11,812 bases of DNA from Chersky-822 sp035553055 (GCA_035553055.1 DATNEK010000081.1:1-11812); one strand, 5' to 3'; counted from the stretch's first letter, positions 1 through 6,644 are shown. Translations and numbers: made by a program. The notes: generated from the sequence alone by a model not told the origin.

Positions 1-101
1 GGTTCGGGCTGGCGCGGCCACGTCGCCGCGCTGCGGGATGCCCGGGGTTTCCCCGCGGTGCCCGGGTGCTGGCGGCGTGCCCCTGGCGGACTGCCGCAGC
101 C
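1..101. other. Left edge, no gene assigned
   Basis: Plus-strand frame 1 stays open from the window edge to a TAG at 106-108 (35 codons, beginning GSGWRGHVAALRDARG and then low-complexity). It could be the tail of a gene that starts outside the window, but the composition is uninformative and I recognise no family. The stretch is very GC-rich and leads straight into the first palindromic repeat copy. Confidence 0.2.
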
Positions 102-362
102 GCGATAGATTCCCGGATCCATCGCGCCAGCCCGGCCGGACACCGCGATGGATACCCGAATCCACACCCGATTTCCCTGCTGGATCCCCGGATCCATCGC
201 ACCCAACCACGCCAGAACCGGCGCCGGAGCGCGATGAATACCCGAATCCATCGCACCCAACCACGGGGGACCAGGCGCCGGAGCGCGATGAATACCCGAA
301 TCCATCGCACCCAACCACGGGGGACCAGGCGCCGGGACGCGATGAATACCCGAATCCATCGC
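102..362. repeat. 54-bp tandem repeat with imperfect palindrome
   Basis: The core is a pair of 9-bp arms around a 6-bp loop: gcgatgaat, acccga, atccatcgc, with 8 of 9 arm positions complementary. Full cores lie at 231-254, 285-308 and 339-362, exactly 54 bp apart. The 30-bp spacers at 255-284 and 309-338 are nearly identical. A fourth, more diverged 54-bp copy precedes them (core about 177-200, spacer 201-230). Older, off-period cores lie at 102-125 (arms again 8/9 complementary) and 145-168 (right arm decayed). The arms persist in copy 1 although its spacer differs, which suggests the hairpin is the repeated entity. Because 54 is a multiple of three, the repeat keeps several plus-strand frames open; I do not regard these as genes. 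Confidence 0.9.
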
Positions 363-403
363 AGCGGGCGTCTGATCATGGAGGAAACCGGGGTTATCCC
401 GCA

Positions 404-472
404 CGGTCACATGACAGCGGTCACTTGCAGCGGTCACATGGCAGCGGTCACATGGCAGCGGTCACATGGCAG
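404..472. repeat. 14-bp tandem repeat, five copies
   Basis: The unit is cggtcacatggcag. Copies lie at 404-417 (one change), 418-430 (13 bp, degenerate), 431-444, 445-458 and 459-472, the last three identical. A decayed sixth copy may follow at 473. The array is unrelated in sequence to the 54-bp family immediately upstream. The remaining bases to 557 show nothing recognisable. Confidence 0.92.
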
Positions 473-557
473 CGGCACACGAAGCCGGGCTGTCCCGGCC
501 CGCCACCAGCGCAACCCCCGCCGGACCAGACCACCGCTTTACTTGCGCCAAGCTCTC

Positions 558-947
558 CTAGGGGAGCGGCCTGGGCTGGAGGAACTCAAGGCGGTTGCCG
601 AACGGATCGGCGGCGTAGAACCGATCATGACCGTCGAGTTCGGTATCCCATGACACCGTGGCTCCGGCGGCCTTGAGCGCGGCGGCGAGTTCGGCCAGCC
701 CGTTCACGAGGATTCCGGGATGGGCCTTGCGCGCCGGGGTAAAGTCGGCCTCGACTCCGAGGTGCACCTCCAGGCCCCCGCCGCCGAACCAGCATCCGCC
801 CCGCCCCGCGAGTCCCGCGGGCTTGGCCAGCTCGGCCAGGCCAAGCGTCTCACCCCAGAACTGCCTGCACGCTTCTTCCTGGCCGGGCGGGATGGCAAGC
901 TGGATGTGGTGGAGTCCGGCGATCTTGAAGGCGCTTCCTGACGTCAT
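558..947 (-). CDS. VOC (glyoxalase/bleomycin-resistance fold) family protein
   Basis: A 129-residue protein, the usual size of a single-domain vicinal-oxygen-chelate protein with two beta-alpha-beta-beta-beta modules. The N-terminal strand carries LHHIQLAIP (His13/14). The central strand has GLEVHLGVE (His62), then ARKAHPGILV (about 72-81). The C-terminal signature DPFGNRLEFLQP (114-125) supplies the usual final metal ligand, Glu121. These fit the metal-binding positions of the family, but the substrate cannot be predicted; members include glyoxalase-, dioxygenase- and resistance-type proteins. I chose the ATG at 947 because homologous domains begin just before FKIAGLHH. An in-frame ATG at 989 would add 14 residues and overlap the ctaG-like gene start. 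Neither start has a well-spaced Shine-Dalgarno site. The gene is close to divergent from the ctaG-like gene. Confidence 0.85.
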   Translation of the reverse strand: MTSGSAFKIAGLHHIQLAIPPGQEEACRQFWGETLGLAELAKPAGLAGRGGCWFGGGGLEVHLGVEADFTPARKAHPGILVNGLAELAAALKAAGATVSWDTELDGHDRFYAADPFGNRLEFLQPRPLP

Positions 948-978
948 GGCTCCATAGTGCCAAAGGCCTGTTGGTAGC

Positions 979-2046
979 GTGGCAGCCATGGTGGTCGCGC
1001 TCGCCCTGGCCTACGGAGGCTCGCTGGCCTCGGCGTATCACGGTCCGCCCGAGCTGACCCCGGCGCGGGCGCTCAGCTCCTGGGTGCTCGACCCTTACCC
1101 GCTCATTGTGCTCGCGGCGATATGTGCGCTGTACCTGCTCGGCATCCGTCGGGTCCGGCGGGGCGGTAGCAGCTGGTCGGTCGGCCGGACCATCGCGTTC
1201 TGCGTCGGCGGGGCCGGCCTGGCGTTCATCGCCACCAGCTCGTTTCTTGCCGTGTACTGGCCCGTGCTCTTCTATGTGCGGGCCTTCCAGACGGTGTTGC
1301 TGGTGCTCGGGGTGCCGCTGTTCATCATGCTTGGCCGGCCGCTGTCGCTGGCCATTGCCGCGTCGCCCCGGATCGGCTCCGCCGTCGAGGCCGCGGTCAC
1401 CGGCCGGATCGCCCGCGTGGTTACCTTCCCCGCGGTCACCGCGCTCGTGCTGGTGCTGACCCCGTTCGTGCTGTACTTTTCCCCGTGGTTCGCGGCCGGC
1501 TTCCACAGCCAGGTCGTCAGGGAGCTGACCTGCCTGGTGCTCGTGCTGCCCGGGCTGGTGTTCTTCTGGACACTGCTGCGGATCGACCCGGTGCCGAAGG
1601 AGTACCCGTACCTGGTCGCGCTGTGGGTCACCGCTGCCGAAGTGGTGGGTGACGCCGCGCTCGGGCTCGCGATAATCGCCGACCACACGCTGATCGCCGG
1701 CGGCTACTACCACGCGCTGGCCAGGCCGTGGGGTCCGTCGCTGGCTTCCGATCAGGTGATCGGCGGCGGGGCGCTCTGGGTGCTCGGCGACATCATCGGC
1801 CTGCCGTTCCTCGCCGCGGTGCTGATCGCGATGATCAGAGAAGACGAGTCCGACGCCCGGGTCATTGACGCCGAGCTTGACGCCGAACAGGCCGCGAGAT
1901 CGGCCGGTGGCGCTGGGGCCAGCCCGGTCGACGCGAGCGCTATGGACGTCCCCGTCACCGGACAGCGGCTGTGGTGGCAAGACGACCCGCGATTCGTCGG
2001 CAGGTTCGCGCCGGCAGACCCCGACTCTGGCCAGCCGGGTACCTGA
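979..2046 (+). CDS. ctaG: CtaG-like cytochrome c oxidase assembly membrane protein
   Basis: A 355-residue multi-pass membrane protein of the Caa3_CtaG family, implicated in assembly of heme-copper oxidases, possibly copper delivery. Seven hydrophobic helices are visible at about 40-57, 71-93, 98-121, 149-170, 178-201, 209-232 and 262-286. A hydrophobic N-terminal stretch may be a signal or extra helix. Supporting signatures are SSWVLDPYPL (33-42), WTLLRIDPVP (197-206) and SDQVIGGGALWVLGDI (257-272). A hydrophilic tail of about 70 residues ends with LWWQDDPRFVGRF (331-343), as in other actinobacterial members. Oddly, histidines I expect in helices 3 and 5 are absent (see findings). The start is uncertain: GTG 979 or ATG 988, neither with a clear ribosome-binding site. 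Its position upstream of the oxidase genes fits an assembly role, though the desulfurase/tusA pair on the opposite strand separates it from ctaC. Confidence 0.85.
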   Translation: MAAMVVALALAYGGSLASAYHGPPELTPARALSSWVLDPYPLIVLAAICALYLLGIRRVRRGGSSWSVGRTIAFCVGGAGLAFIATSSFLAVYWPVLFYVRAFQTVLLVLGVPLFIMLGRPLSLAIAASPRIGSAVEAAVTGRIARVVTFPAVTALVLVLTPFVLYFSPWFAAGFHSQVVRELTCLVLVLPGLVFFWTLLRIDPVPKEYPYLVALWVTAAEVVGDAALGLAIIADHTLIAGGYYHALARPWGPSLASDQVIGGGALWVLGDIIGLPFLAAVLIAMIREDESDARVIDAELDAEQAARSAGGAGASPVDASAMDVPVTGQRLWWQDDPRFVGRFAPADPDSGQPGT

Positions 2047-2057
2047 CTCGGCGTGCT

Positions 2058-2083
2058 GACAGCAGCGCTTAACCGTTGTTGTC
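2058..2083 (+). terminator. Hairpin between convergent ctaG-like and tusA-like genes
   Basis: The RNA of the plus strand can form a 10-bp stem, gacagcagcg (2058-2067) with cgttgttgtc (2074-2083), around the loop cttaac. Two of the ten pairs are G-U wobbles. It starts 11 bp after the ctaG-like stop codon and ends 8 bp before the tusA-like stop, a typical place for a terminator. No U-tract follows. Read from the minus strand the two wobbles become A-C mismatches, so it should work better for the plus-strand transcript. Confidence 0.5.
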
Positions 2084-2091
2084 CGATGGGG

Positions 2092-2367
2092 TCAGTAGCT
2101 GCGGCGCACCCGGTAGGCCCAGCCTGAGGTCGTCGCCAGATCGGCCGCGCCGAGGAATTCGTGTGACTTGAGGCCGCACCAGGCCGGGACGTCGGTTTTC
2201 GTAGCCGGGTCATCGGCGAGCACCTCGACGACAGTGCCGATCGGGATCTCGCCGATCCGCTGCGCGAGCATGATGATCGGCAGCGGGCACTTCTTGCCGA
2301 GCGCGTCGATCCTGAGCGCGGGCCCTGGCGCGGCCCAGGCTGGTTTGGCATCTCGCGGCGATGTCAC
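2092..2367 (-). CDS. TusA-family sulfur carrier / sulfurtransferase
   Basis: A 91-residue protein of the TusA/YedF/SirA family, slightly longer than the roughly 80-residue norm because of a polar N-terminal extension. The hallmark GKKCPLPIIMLAQRI (24-38) contains the CPxP motif, with Cys27 as the expected persulfide-carrying residue at the start of helix 1. DDPATKTDVPAWC (52-64) matches the conserved strand and helix that follow. TusA proteins accept sulfur from a cysteine desulfurase and relay it, for example to tRNA thiolation or cofactor synthesis. The gene lies 22 bp downstream of the cysteine desulfurase on the same strand, so a donor-acceptor pair is likely. The start is GTG at 2365-2367, supported by an exceptionally strong ribosome-binding site. 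Confidence 0.88.
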   Translation of the reverse strand: MTSPRDAKPAWAAPGPALRIDALGKKCPLPIIMLAQRIGEIPIGTVVEVLADDPATKTDVPAWCGLKSHEFLGAADLATTSGWAYRVRRSY

Positions 2368-2368
2368 A

Positions 2369-2378
2369 GATCACCTCC
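2369..2378 (-). promoter_or_regulatory. Ten-base perfect Shine-Dalgarno site for the tusA-like gene
   Basis: The minus strand reads GGAGGTGATC directly before TGTG..., with GGAGG about 6 bases from the GTG start. These ten bases are fully complementary to the known 3' end of bacterial 16S rRNA (GATCACCTCC), far more than the usual 4 to 6. The site lies in the 22-bp gap after the desulfurase stop codon and fixes the GTG at 2367 as the start. Confidence 0.85.
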
Positions 2379-2389
2379 AGCAGCCACGC

Positions 2390-3550
2390 CTACCAGATCC
2401 CGCTCTGCTCGACGCGGCCAACCGAGCCGCGCAGTCGGCTCACGATACCCGGCACGACGGCGAGGAACTCGGTTACAGACTGTTCTGTCGTGTTTCGCGG
2501 CAGCGAAACCCTGACGTTTCCGTGCGTAAGTGCGCCCATGGCGGCCAGAACATGACTTGGCTGTTCTGTGTCGGACGCACAGGCGCTGCCCGACGAGACG
2601 GCAAAGCCCGCCCGGTCAAGCTCGATCACGAGAGCCTCACCGTCGAGGTAGAGACAGGAGAACGTGACGATGTGCGGCAGCCGCGCTGCCGGGTCGCCGT
2701 GTATCACGCAGTCAGGCACGAGCGCGGGAAGCTGATCCCTGATCTGGCTGGTAAGGCTGCGCAGGACCGCGTCTGCCTCCCGCCTGTCGGCATCGGCCGC
2801 ATCGAGCGCGGCCGCCGCCGCGAGTATGGCAGGCAGGTCGGGGAATCCGGGAACGCGCCGTCCCTCCCGGTTGTCGGCGGGCAGCGGCGGCTTCCAGCGC
2901 ACCGCCTTCCTGACGGCGAGGATCCCAACGCCAGGCGGGCCGCCAAACTTGTGGCCGCTGGCCGCGAGCAGCGACCAGCCGACCGGCGGCGGCATCCGGC
3001 CAGCCGACGCGGCCGCGTCGACGAACAGCGGAACTCCGGCCGCCTGACACGCCGCGGCTACCTCAGGTACCGGCTGAATCGTGCCGACTTCGTGGTTGGC
3101 CGATTGCAGGCAGGCCAGCACGGTCCGACCCCGGCCGATAGCGTCGGCGAAGGCAGCGACGTCGACCCGCCCGGCCGGGTCGACGCCAACGGTCGTTACG
3201 GCCGAGCCCGAGTCCTCGGCGAACGCGGCCGCGTTCAGCACGCTTGAGTGTTCGACCGCGCTGACCACGATGTGCCCTTGGCCTCGCGCCGGCGACCGGC
3301 GCGCATGCACCGCACCAAGCACGGCCAGGTGGGCGGCTTGGGTGCCCGAGCTGGTGAACGACACCTCATCGGCGCGGCAGCCAAGCAGGGCAGCTACTTG
3401 TTCCCTAGCCCGATCGAGGAGCAGCCTGGCCTGCCGCCCTTCCCTGTGCAGCCGCGCCGGGTCGGCCCACCCATCGTCAAGCGCCGCGAGCAGCGCGATT
3501 CTCGCGGCCGGGGCGATGGGCTCAGCCGACGCGGCGTCGAAGTAGGCCAT
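2390..3550 (-). CDS. Cysteine desulfurase (NifS/IscS-like, PLP-dependent)
   Basis: A 386-residue class V aminotransferase-fold enzyme that would remove sulfur from L-cysteine, giving alanine and an enzyme persulfide. Visible signatures are MAYFDAASAEPI at the N-terminus, the histidine of AVEHSSVLNA (His101), QSANHEVGTIQP (150-161), the PLP-binding lysine in SGHKFGGPPGVGIL (Lys201), and the catalytic cysteine in SSGSACASDTEQPSHVL (Cys324). In IscS/NifS enzymes I would expect an RSGT-type motif after the lysine region; here the stretch reads EGRRVPGFPDLPAI (229-242). I chose ATG 3550 because it opens the conserved domain; an in-frame ATG at 3676 would add 42 unlikely residues. No well-spaced Shine-Dalgarno site precedes it, but TACAGT (3562-3557) could be a -10 element placing transcription start at the ATG, that is, a leaderless message. 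Probably co-transcribed with the tusA-like gene; divergent from ctaC. Confidence 0.9.
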   Translation of the reverse strand: MAYFDAASAEPIAPAARIALLAALDDGWADPARLHREGRQARLLLDRAREQVAALLGCRADEVSFTSSGTQAAHLAVLGAVHARRSPARGQGHIVVSAVEHSSVLNAAAFAEDSGSAVTTVGVDPAGRVDVAAFADAIGRGRTVLACLQSANHEVGTIQPVPEVAAACQAAGVPLFVDAAASAGRMPPPVGWSLLAASGHKFGGPPGVGILAVRKAVRWKPPLPADNREGRRVPGFPDLPAILAAAAALDAADADRREADAVLRSLTSQIRDQLPALVPDCVIHGDPAARLPHIVTFSCLYLDGEALVIELDRAGFAVSSGSACASDTEQPSHVLAAMGALTHGNVRVSLPRNTTEQSVTEFLAVVPGIVSRLRGSVGRVEQSGIW

Positions 3551-3570
3551 ACTCCGACTGTATTTGCCCT

Positions 3571-3605
3571 GGGGGGCGGGGGTCCGGGGGGTCGTCCCCC
3601 CGGGG
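3571..3605. promoter_or_regulatory. Perfect GC hairpin and G-quadruplex candidate in divergent region
   Basis: CCGGGGGG (3584-3591) and CCCCCCGG (3596-3603) form a perfect 8-bp inverted repeat around the 4-base loop TCGT. The plus strand also carries four G-runs (3571-3576, 3578-3582, 3586-3591, 3602-3605) separated by 1, 3 and 10 bases, which satisfies a G-quadruplex pattern. It sits between the starts of the cysteine desulfurase and ctaC. No function can be assigned from sequence alone. Confidence 0.6.
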
Positions 3606-3610
3606 CACAA

Positions 3611-3650
3611 AGCCTGTTGTACTGTTTGCACGACAGCCTGTAGGACAGGC
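3611..3650 (+). promoter_or_regulatory. Candidate ctaC promoter with overlapping operator-like motifs
   Basis: TTGTAC (3617-3622) and TAGGAC (3641-3646), 18 bp apart, resemble -35 and -10 elements of a housekeeping actinobacterial promoter and would start transcription about 40 bases before ctaC. An inverted repeat, GCCTGT (3636-3641) and ACAGGC (3645-3650), lies across the -10. The pentamers CCTGT, ACTGT, GACAG, CCTGT and GACAG occur at 3613, 3621, 3632, 3637 and 3644. The density of CTGT/ACAG half-sites suggests regulator binding. The motif match is moderate and untested. Confidence 0.4.
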
Positions 3651-3693
3651 AACTGGCTCGCAAGTCGGCGGATCACCGCCGGGAAGGCAATCC

Positions 3694-4524
3694 GTGAGTT
3701 CCCAACGACGACCGAGGCGCTGGCTGCCGCTCGCGGCCGTGCTGTTCGGGCTGGCCATGGTCACCACTGGCTGTCAGTCCAACGCTTTCACCCGTCAGGG
3801 TCTACCCGTCCCGGTGACCAAGCAGGGTCAGGTGATCCTGCACATGTGGCAGGGCTCGTGGATCGCCGCCTGGGCGGTCGGGATCGTCGTCTGGGGCGGC
3901 ATCCTGTGGGCGATCATCTTCCACCGCAAGCGGGGCAATCAGCTTCCGCAGCAGGTTCGCTACAACCTGCCGATCGAGATCTTGTACACGGTGCTGCCGT
4001 TCATCATGGTCGGCGTGCTCTTCTACTTCACCGCCAGGGACGAGAACTACATCAACAGGCTGCCCGGATCCCACCAGCAGCACCTCGTGGTGGATGTGAC
4101 CGGTTTCCAGTGGAGCTGGCAGTTCCAGTACCCGCAGTTCAAGGTGACGAGCGCGAACGGCACCACCGCACCGGTGACCGAGACCGGCGCGATGTGGAGC
4201 CCGACGGCGACTGTGCAGCACATGCCGCTACTTGAGATCCCGACGGGTGAGGTCGTGAAGTTCAACCTGACCTCGATCGACGTGGTCCACGCGTTCTGGA
4301 TCGTGCCGTTCGAGTTCAAGCGCGACGTCATACCTGGCTACGCGAACCACTTCGCGGTGACCGCGATCAAGACAGGCACCTTCATAGGTCGGTGCACCGA
4401 GTTGTGCGGCGTGTACCACAGCCGCATGCTCTTCACCGTCAAGATCGTCACGCCGGCCCAGTTCAAGCAGTGGATACATCGGCAGCAGGCGCTGCAGAGC
4501 TCAGCCTCCGGGGGTGTTCAGTGA
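3694..4524 (+). CDS. ctaC: Cytochrome c oxidase subunit II (CuA-bearing)
   Basis: A 276-residue subunit II of the aa3 oxidase; it takes electrons from the cytochrome bcc complex at its binuclear CuA centre. An N-terminal signal ends in a lipobox, VTTGC, with Cys27 the likely lipidated residue. Two transmembrane helices follow at about 55-77 and 92-113. The extracytoplasmic cupredoxin domain contains the aromatic GFQWSWQFQY (137-146) and a full set of CuA ligands: His199, then CTELCGVYHSRM giving Cys234, Glu236, Cys238, His242 and Met245. The start is GTG at 3694, preceded by GGGAAGG at suitable spacing. The stop codon overlaps the ctaD start by 4 bases, implying translational coupling. Length and order match actinobacterial ctaC. 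No c-type heme motif is present, as expected when QcrC supplies the hemes. Confidence 0.97.
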   Translation: MSSQRRPRRWLPLAAVLFGLAMVTTGCQSNAFTRQGLPVPVTKQGQVILHMWQGSWIAAWAVGIVVWGGILWAIIFHRKRGNQLPQQVRYNLPIEILYTVLPFIMVGVLFYFTARDENYINRLPGSHQQHLVVDVTGFQWSWQFQYPQFKVTSANGTTAPVTETGAMWSPTATVQHMPLLEIPTGEVVKFNLTSIDVVHAFWIVPFEFKRDVIPGYANHFAVTAIKTGTFIGRCTELCGVYHSRMLFTVKIVTPAQFKQWIHRQQALQSSASGGVQ

Positions 4525-6236
4525 CCGCGGTTGCACACGACGAACATGGCGTGATCACTGCACCTGCCGGCTATCGCAAGGGATCGCTGCTCGCCGACTG
4601 GCTGTCGTCGACCGACCACAAGATCATCGGGCACCTGTACCTGATCACCTCGTTCTTCTTTTTCCTGGTCGGCGGCCTGATGGCGATGATCATCCGGGCC
4701 CAGCTCTTCGAGCCGAACAACACGCTCGTCACCGACCAGCAGTACAACGAGCTGTTCACCATGCACGGCACGATCATGCTGCTGCTGTTCGCGACACCGT
4801 TGTTCGTCGGCTTGGCCAACGAGATCATGCCGCTCCAGATCGGGTCGCCCGACGTGGCGTTCCCCAGGCTGAACCTGCTCAGCTACTACATGTTCGCCTT
4901 CGGCGGCCTGATCTTGCTGCTCAGCTTCCTCACCCCGGGCGGAGCGGCCGCGTTCGGCTGGTACGCCTACTCACCGCTGACCAGCGCGCTGTACTCGCCC
5001 GGCGTGGGAGCGGACATGTGGATCATGGGCCTGACGCTGTCAGGTCTTGGCACGATCCTCTCCGGCGTCAACTTCGTCACGACCATCTTCTGCATGCGCG
5101 CGCCCGGCATGACGATGTTCCGGATGCCGATTTTCACCTGGAATGCCCTTCTGACATCGATTCTGGTGCTACTGGCCTTCCCGGTGCTCGCAGCCGCCCT
5201 GCTCGTGCTTGAGATCGACCGCAAGTTCAACGCGCAGGTGTTCACCTCGGCTAACGGCGGCGCGATCTTGTGGCAGCACTTGTTCTGGTTCTTCGGCCAT
5301 CCGGAGGTCTATATCGTGGCGTTGCCGTTCTTCGGCATCGCCACCGAAGTGCTGCCGGTATTCAGCAGGAAGCCGTTGTTCGGCTACAAGGGCCTGGTCG
5401 CCGCGACGATCGCGATCGCCGGGTTGTCGATGACGGTGTGGGCGCACCACATGTTCACCACGGGCGCGGTGCTGCTGCCCTTCTTCTCGTTCATGACGTA
5501 CCTGATCGCGATTCCGACCGGGGTGAAGTTCTTCAACTGGCTCGGCACGATCTGGCGTGGTCAGATCACGCTCGAAGCGCCGATGCTGTTCATACTCGGG
5601 TTCATGATCGTGTTCCTGTTCGGCGGGCTCACCGGGATCATCCTGGCGTCGCCGCCGCTGGACTTCGCGGTCAGCGACACCTACTTCGTGGTGGCGCACT
5701 TCCACTACGTGCTGTTCGGCACCGTGGTGTTCACGATGTTCGGCGGCTTCTACTTCTGGTGGCCGAAGTGGACAGGCAAGATGCTGAACAACGCGCTGGG
5801 CGTGTGGCACTTCTGGTTCGTCTTCATCGGCTTCAACATGACGTTCCTCGTGCAGCACTGGCTCGGGCTGATGGGCCAGCCACGGCGGACGGCGAACTAT
5901 GCCTTCCTGCCTCATCTCGCCACGACGCTGAACCAGGTCTCATCTATCGGCGCGTTCATACTCGGCGTGTCCAACCTGATCTTCTTCTACAACATCTACA
6001 TCACGTGGAAGCACGGCAAGAAGGTCGAGGTCGACGACCCCTGGGGTTACTCCAACTCGCTTGAGTGGGCGACTTCATGCCCACCGCCTAGGCACAACTT
6101 CACCTCGATCCCGCGCATCAGGTCCGAGCGGCCGGCGTTCGATCTGCATCACCCGGAGATCAGAGCCGGGCGCGATCCGGAGGAGCGTAAGGCGATCGGG
6201 ATCGGGGACATCATTGATCGGCACGAGCTTGCGTGA
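4521..6236 (+). CDS. ctaD: Cytochrome c oxidase subunit I (aa3 type, catalytic)
   Basis: A 571-residue, about 12-helix catalytic subunit that reduces oxygen to water and pumps protons. Low-spin heme a ligands are His82 (FTMHGTIM) and His395 (VAHFHYV), and His393 binds heme a3. CuB ligands are His260, His309 and His310 (GHPEVY, WAHHMF), with Tyr264 as the cross-linked tyrosine. Proton-path residues of an A1-type oxidase are present: Asp111 and Asn118 (PDVAFPRLN) with Glu262 for the D-channel, and Thr333 and Lys336 (IPTGVK) for the K-channel. The C-terminal LEWATSCPPPRHNF (514-527) is typical. I start it at GTG 4521, inside the ctaC stop (GTGA overlap), with GGGGGTG upstream. The longer upstream-open frame is just ctaC read in another frame. 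It is followed 12 bp later by ctaF. Confidence 0.98.
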   Translation: MTAVAHDEHGVITAPAGYRKGSLLADWLSSTDHKIIGHLYLITSFFFFLVGGLMAMIIRAQLFEPNNTLVTDQQYNELFTMHGTIMLLLFATPLFVGLANEIMPLQIGSPDVAFPRLNLLSYYMFAFGGLILLLSFLTPGGAAAFGWYAYSPLTSALYSPGVGADMWIMGLTLSGLGTILSGVNFVTTIFCMRAPGMTMFRMPIFTWNALLTSILVLLAFPVLAAALLVLEIDRKFNAQVFTSANGGAILWQHLFWFFGHPEVYIVALPFFGIATEVLPVFSRKPLFGYKGLVAATIAIAGLSMTVWAHHMFTTGAVLLPFFSFMTYLIAIPTGVKFFNWLGTIWRGQITLEAPMLFILGFMIVFLFGGLTGIILASPPLDFAVSDTYFVVAHFHYVLFGTVVFTMFGGFYFWWPKWTGKMLNNALGVWHFWFVFIGFNMTFLVQHWLGLMGQPRRTANYAFLPHLATTLNQVSSIGAFILGVSNLIFFYNIYITWKHGKKVEVDDPWGYSNSLEWATSCPPPRHNFTSIPRIRSERPAFDLHHPEIRAGRDPEERKAIGIGDIIDRHELA

Positions 6237-6248
6237 GGGAGTAGCGGC

Positions 6249-6644
6249 ATGAGGGTCGAAGGCTGGCTGTTCCTTGGCTGCGCGATCTTCTTCGGCGTGG
6301 CGGACATCTTCTACTGGAACCTGTCGCATGACCCGACCGGCAGCACGGCGCTCGCGCTCTCGGTCGCGCTGGCGTTCCTGATCGGGTTCTACTTGCTGTT
6401 CACCGGTCGGCGGCTGCCCGAGCGGCCCGAGGACAACCCTCAGGGCGAGATCGAACATGGCACCGGCGAACTCGGGTTCTTTAGCCCGCACAGCTGGTGG
6501 CCGCTCTTCGTCGGGCTGTCGGCCGCGCTCGCGGCCGTCGGTGTCGCGATCGGCTGGTGGCTGTTCCTGATGGGCATGCTCGCCGTTGTGCTCAGCGTGG
6601 TCGGCTTCGTCTTCGAGTACTACCGAGGCCACTACGCCCATTAG
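6249..6644 (+). CDS. ctaF: Actinobacterial cytochrome c oxidase subunit IV
   Basis: A 131-residue protein with four predicted membrane helices (about 5-24, 33-52, 84-98 and 100-123). The loop signature EDNPQGEIEHGTGELGFFSP (61-80), followed by HSWWPL, is diagnostic of the actinobacterial CtaF family, which I know as a structural subunit of the bcc-aa3 supercomplex without redox cofactors. The ATG at 6249 has GAGGGAG upstream and lies 12 bp after the ctaD stop, so ctaCDF form one operon. The TAG stop at 6642-6644 abuts a minisatellite. Confidence 0.95.
   Translation: MRVEGWLFLGCAIFFGVADIFYWNLSHDPTGSTALALSVALAFLIGFYLLFTGRRLPERPEDNPQGEIEHGTGELGFFSPHSWWPLFVGLSAALAAVGVAIGWWLFLMGMLAVVLSVVGFVFEYYRGHYAH

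Noticed and set aside
38..676. Two overlapping plus-strand frames (38-676 and 66-653) across the repeats
   Set aside because: They stay open because 54 bp equals 18 codons; the protein would be repeats of a low-complexity unit, they overlap the VOC gene end, have no clear ribosome-binding site, and the 13-bp copy in the second array breaks the period.
850..1980. Long minus-strand frame opposite the ctaG-like gene
   Set aside because: Composition is rich in Arg, Gly, Pro, His and Gln with no domain, typical of the antisense of a GC-rich coding region; the plus strand encodes a recognisable membrane protein.
2168..3247. Long plus-strand frame opposite tusA and the desulfurase
   Set aside because: The minus strand carries the CPxP, PLP-lysine and catalytic-cysteine motifs; the plus frame shows no family features.
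3622..3636. Resemblance of CTGT-N7-ACAG to an E. coli LexA box
   Set aside because: The E. coli box has an 8-base spacer, and actinobacterial LexA recognises a different sequence (CGAAC-N4-GTTCG type).
5169..5915. Minus-strand frame opposite ctaD
   Set aside because: Low-complexity Glu/Arg/His-rich antisense of a membrane protein gene; no motifs.
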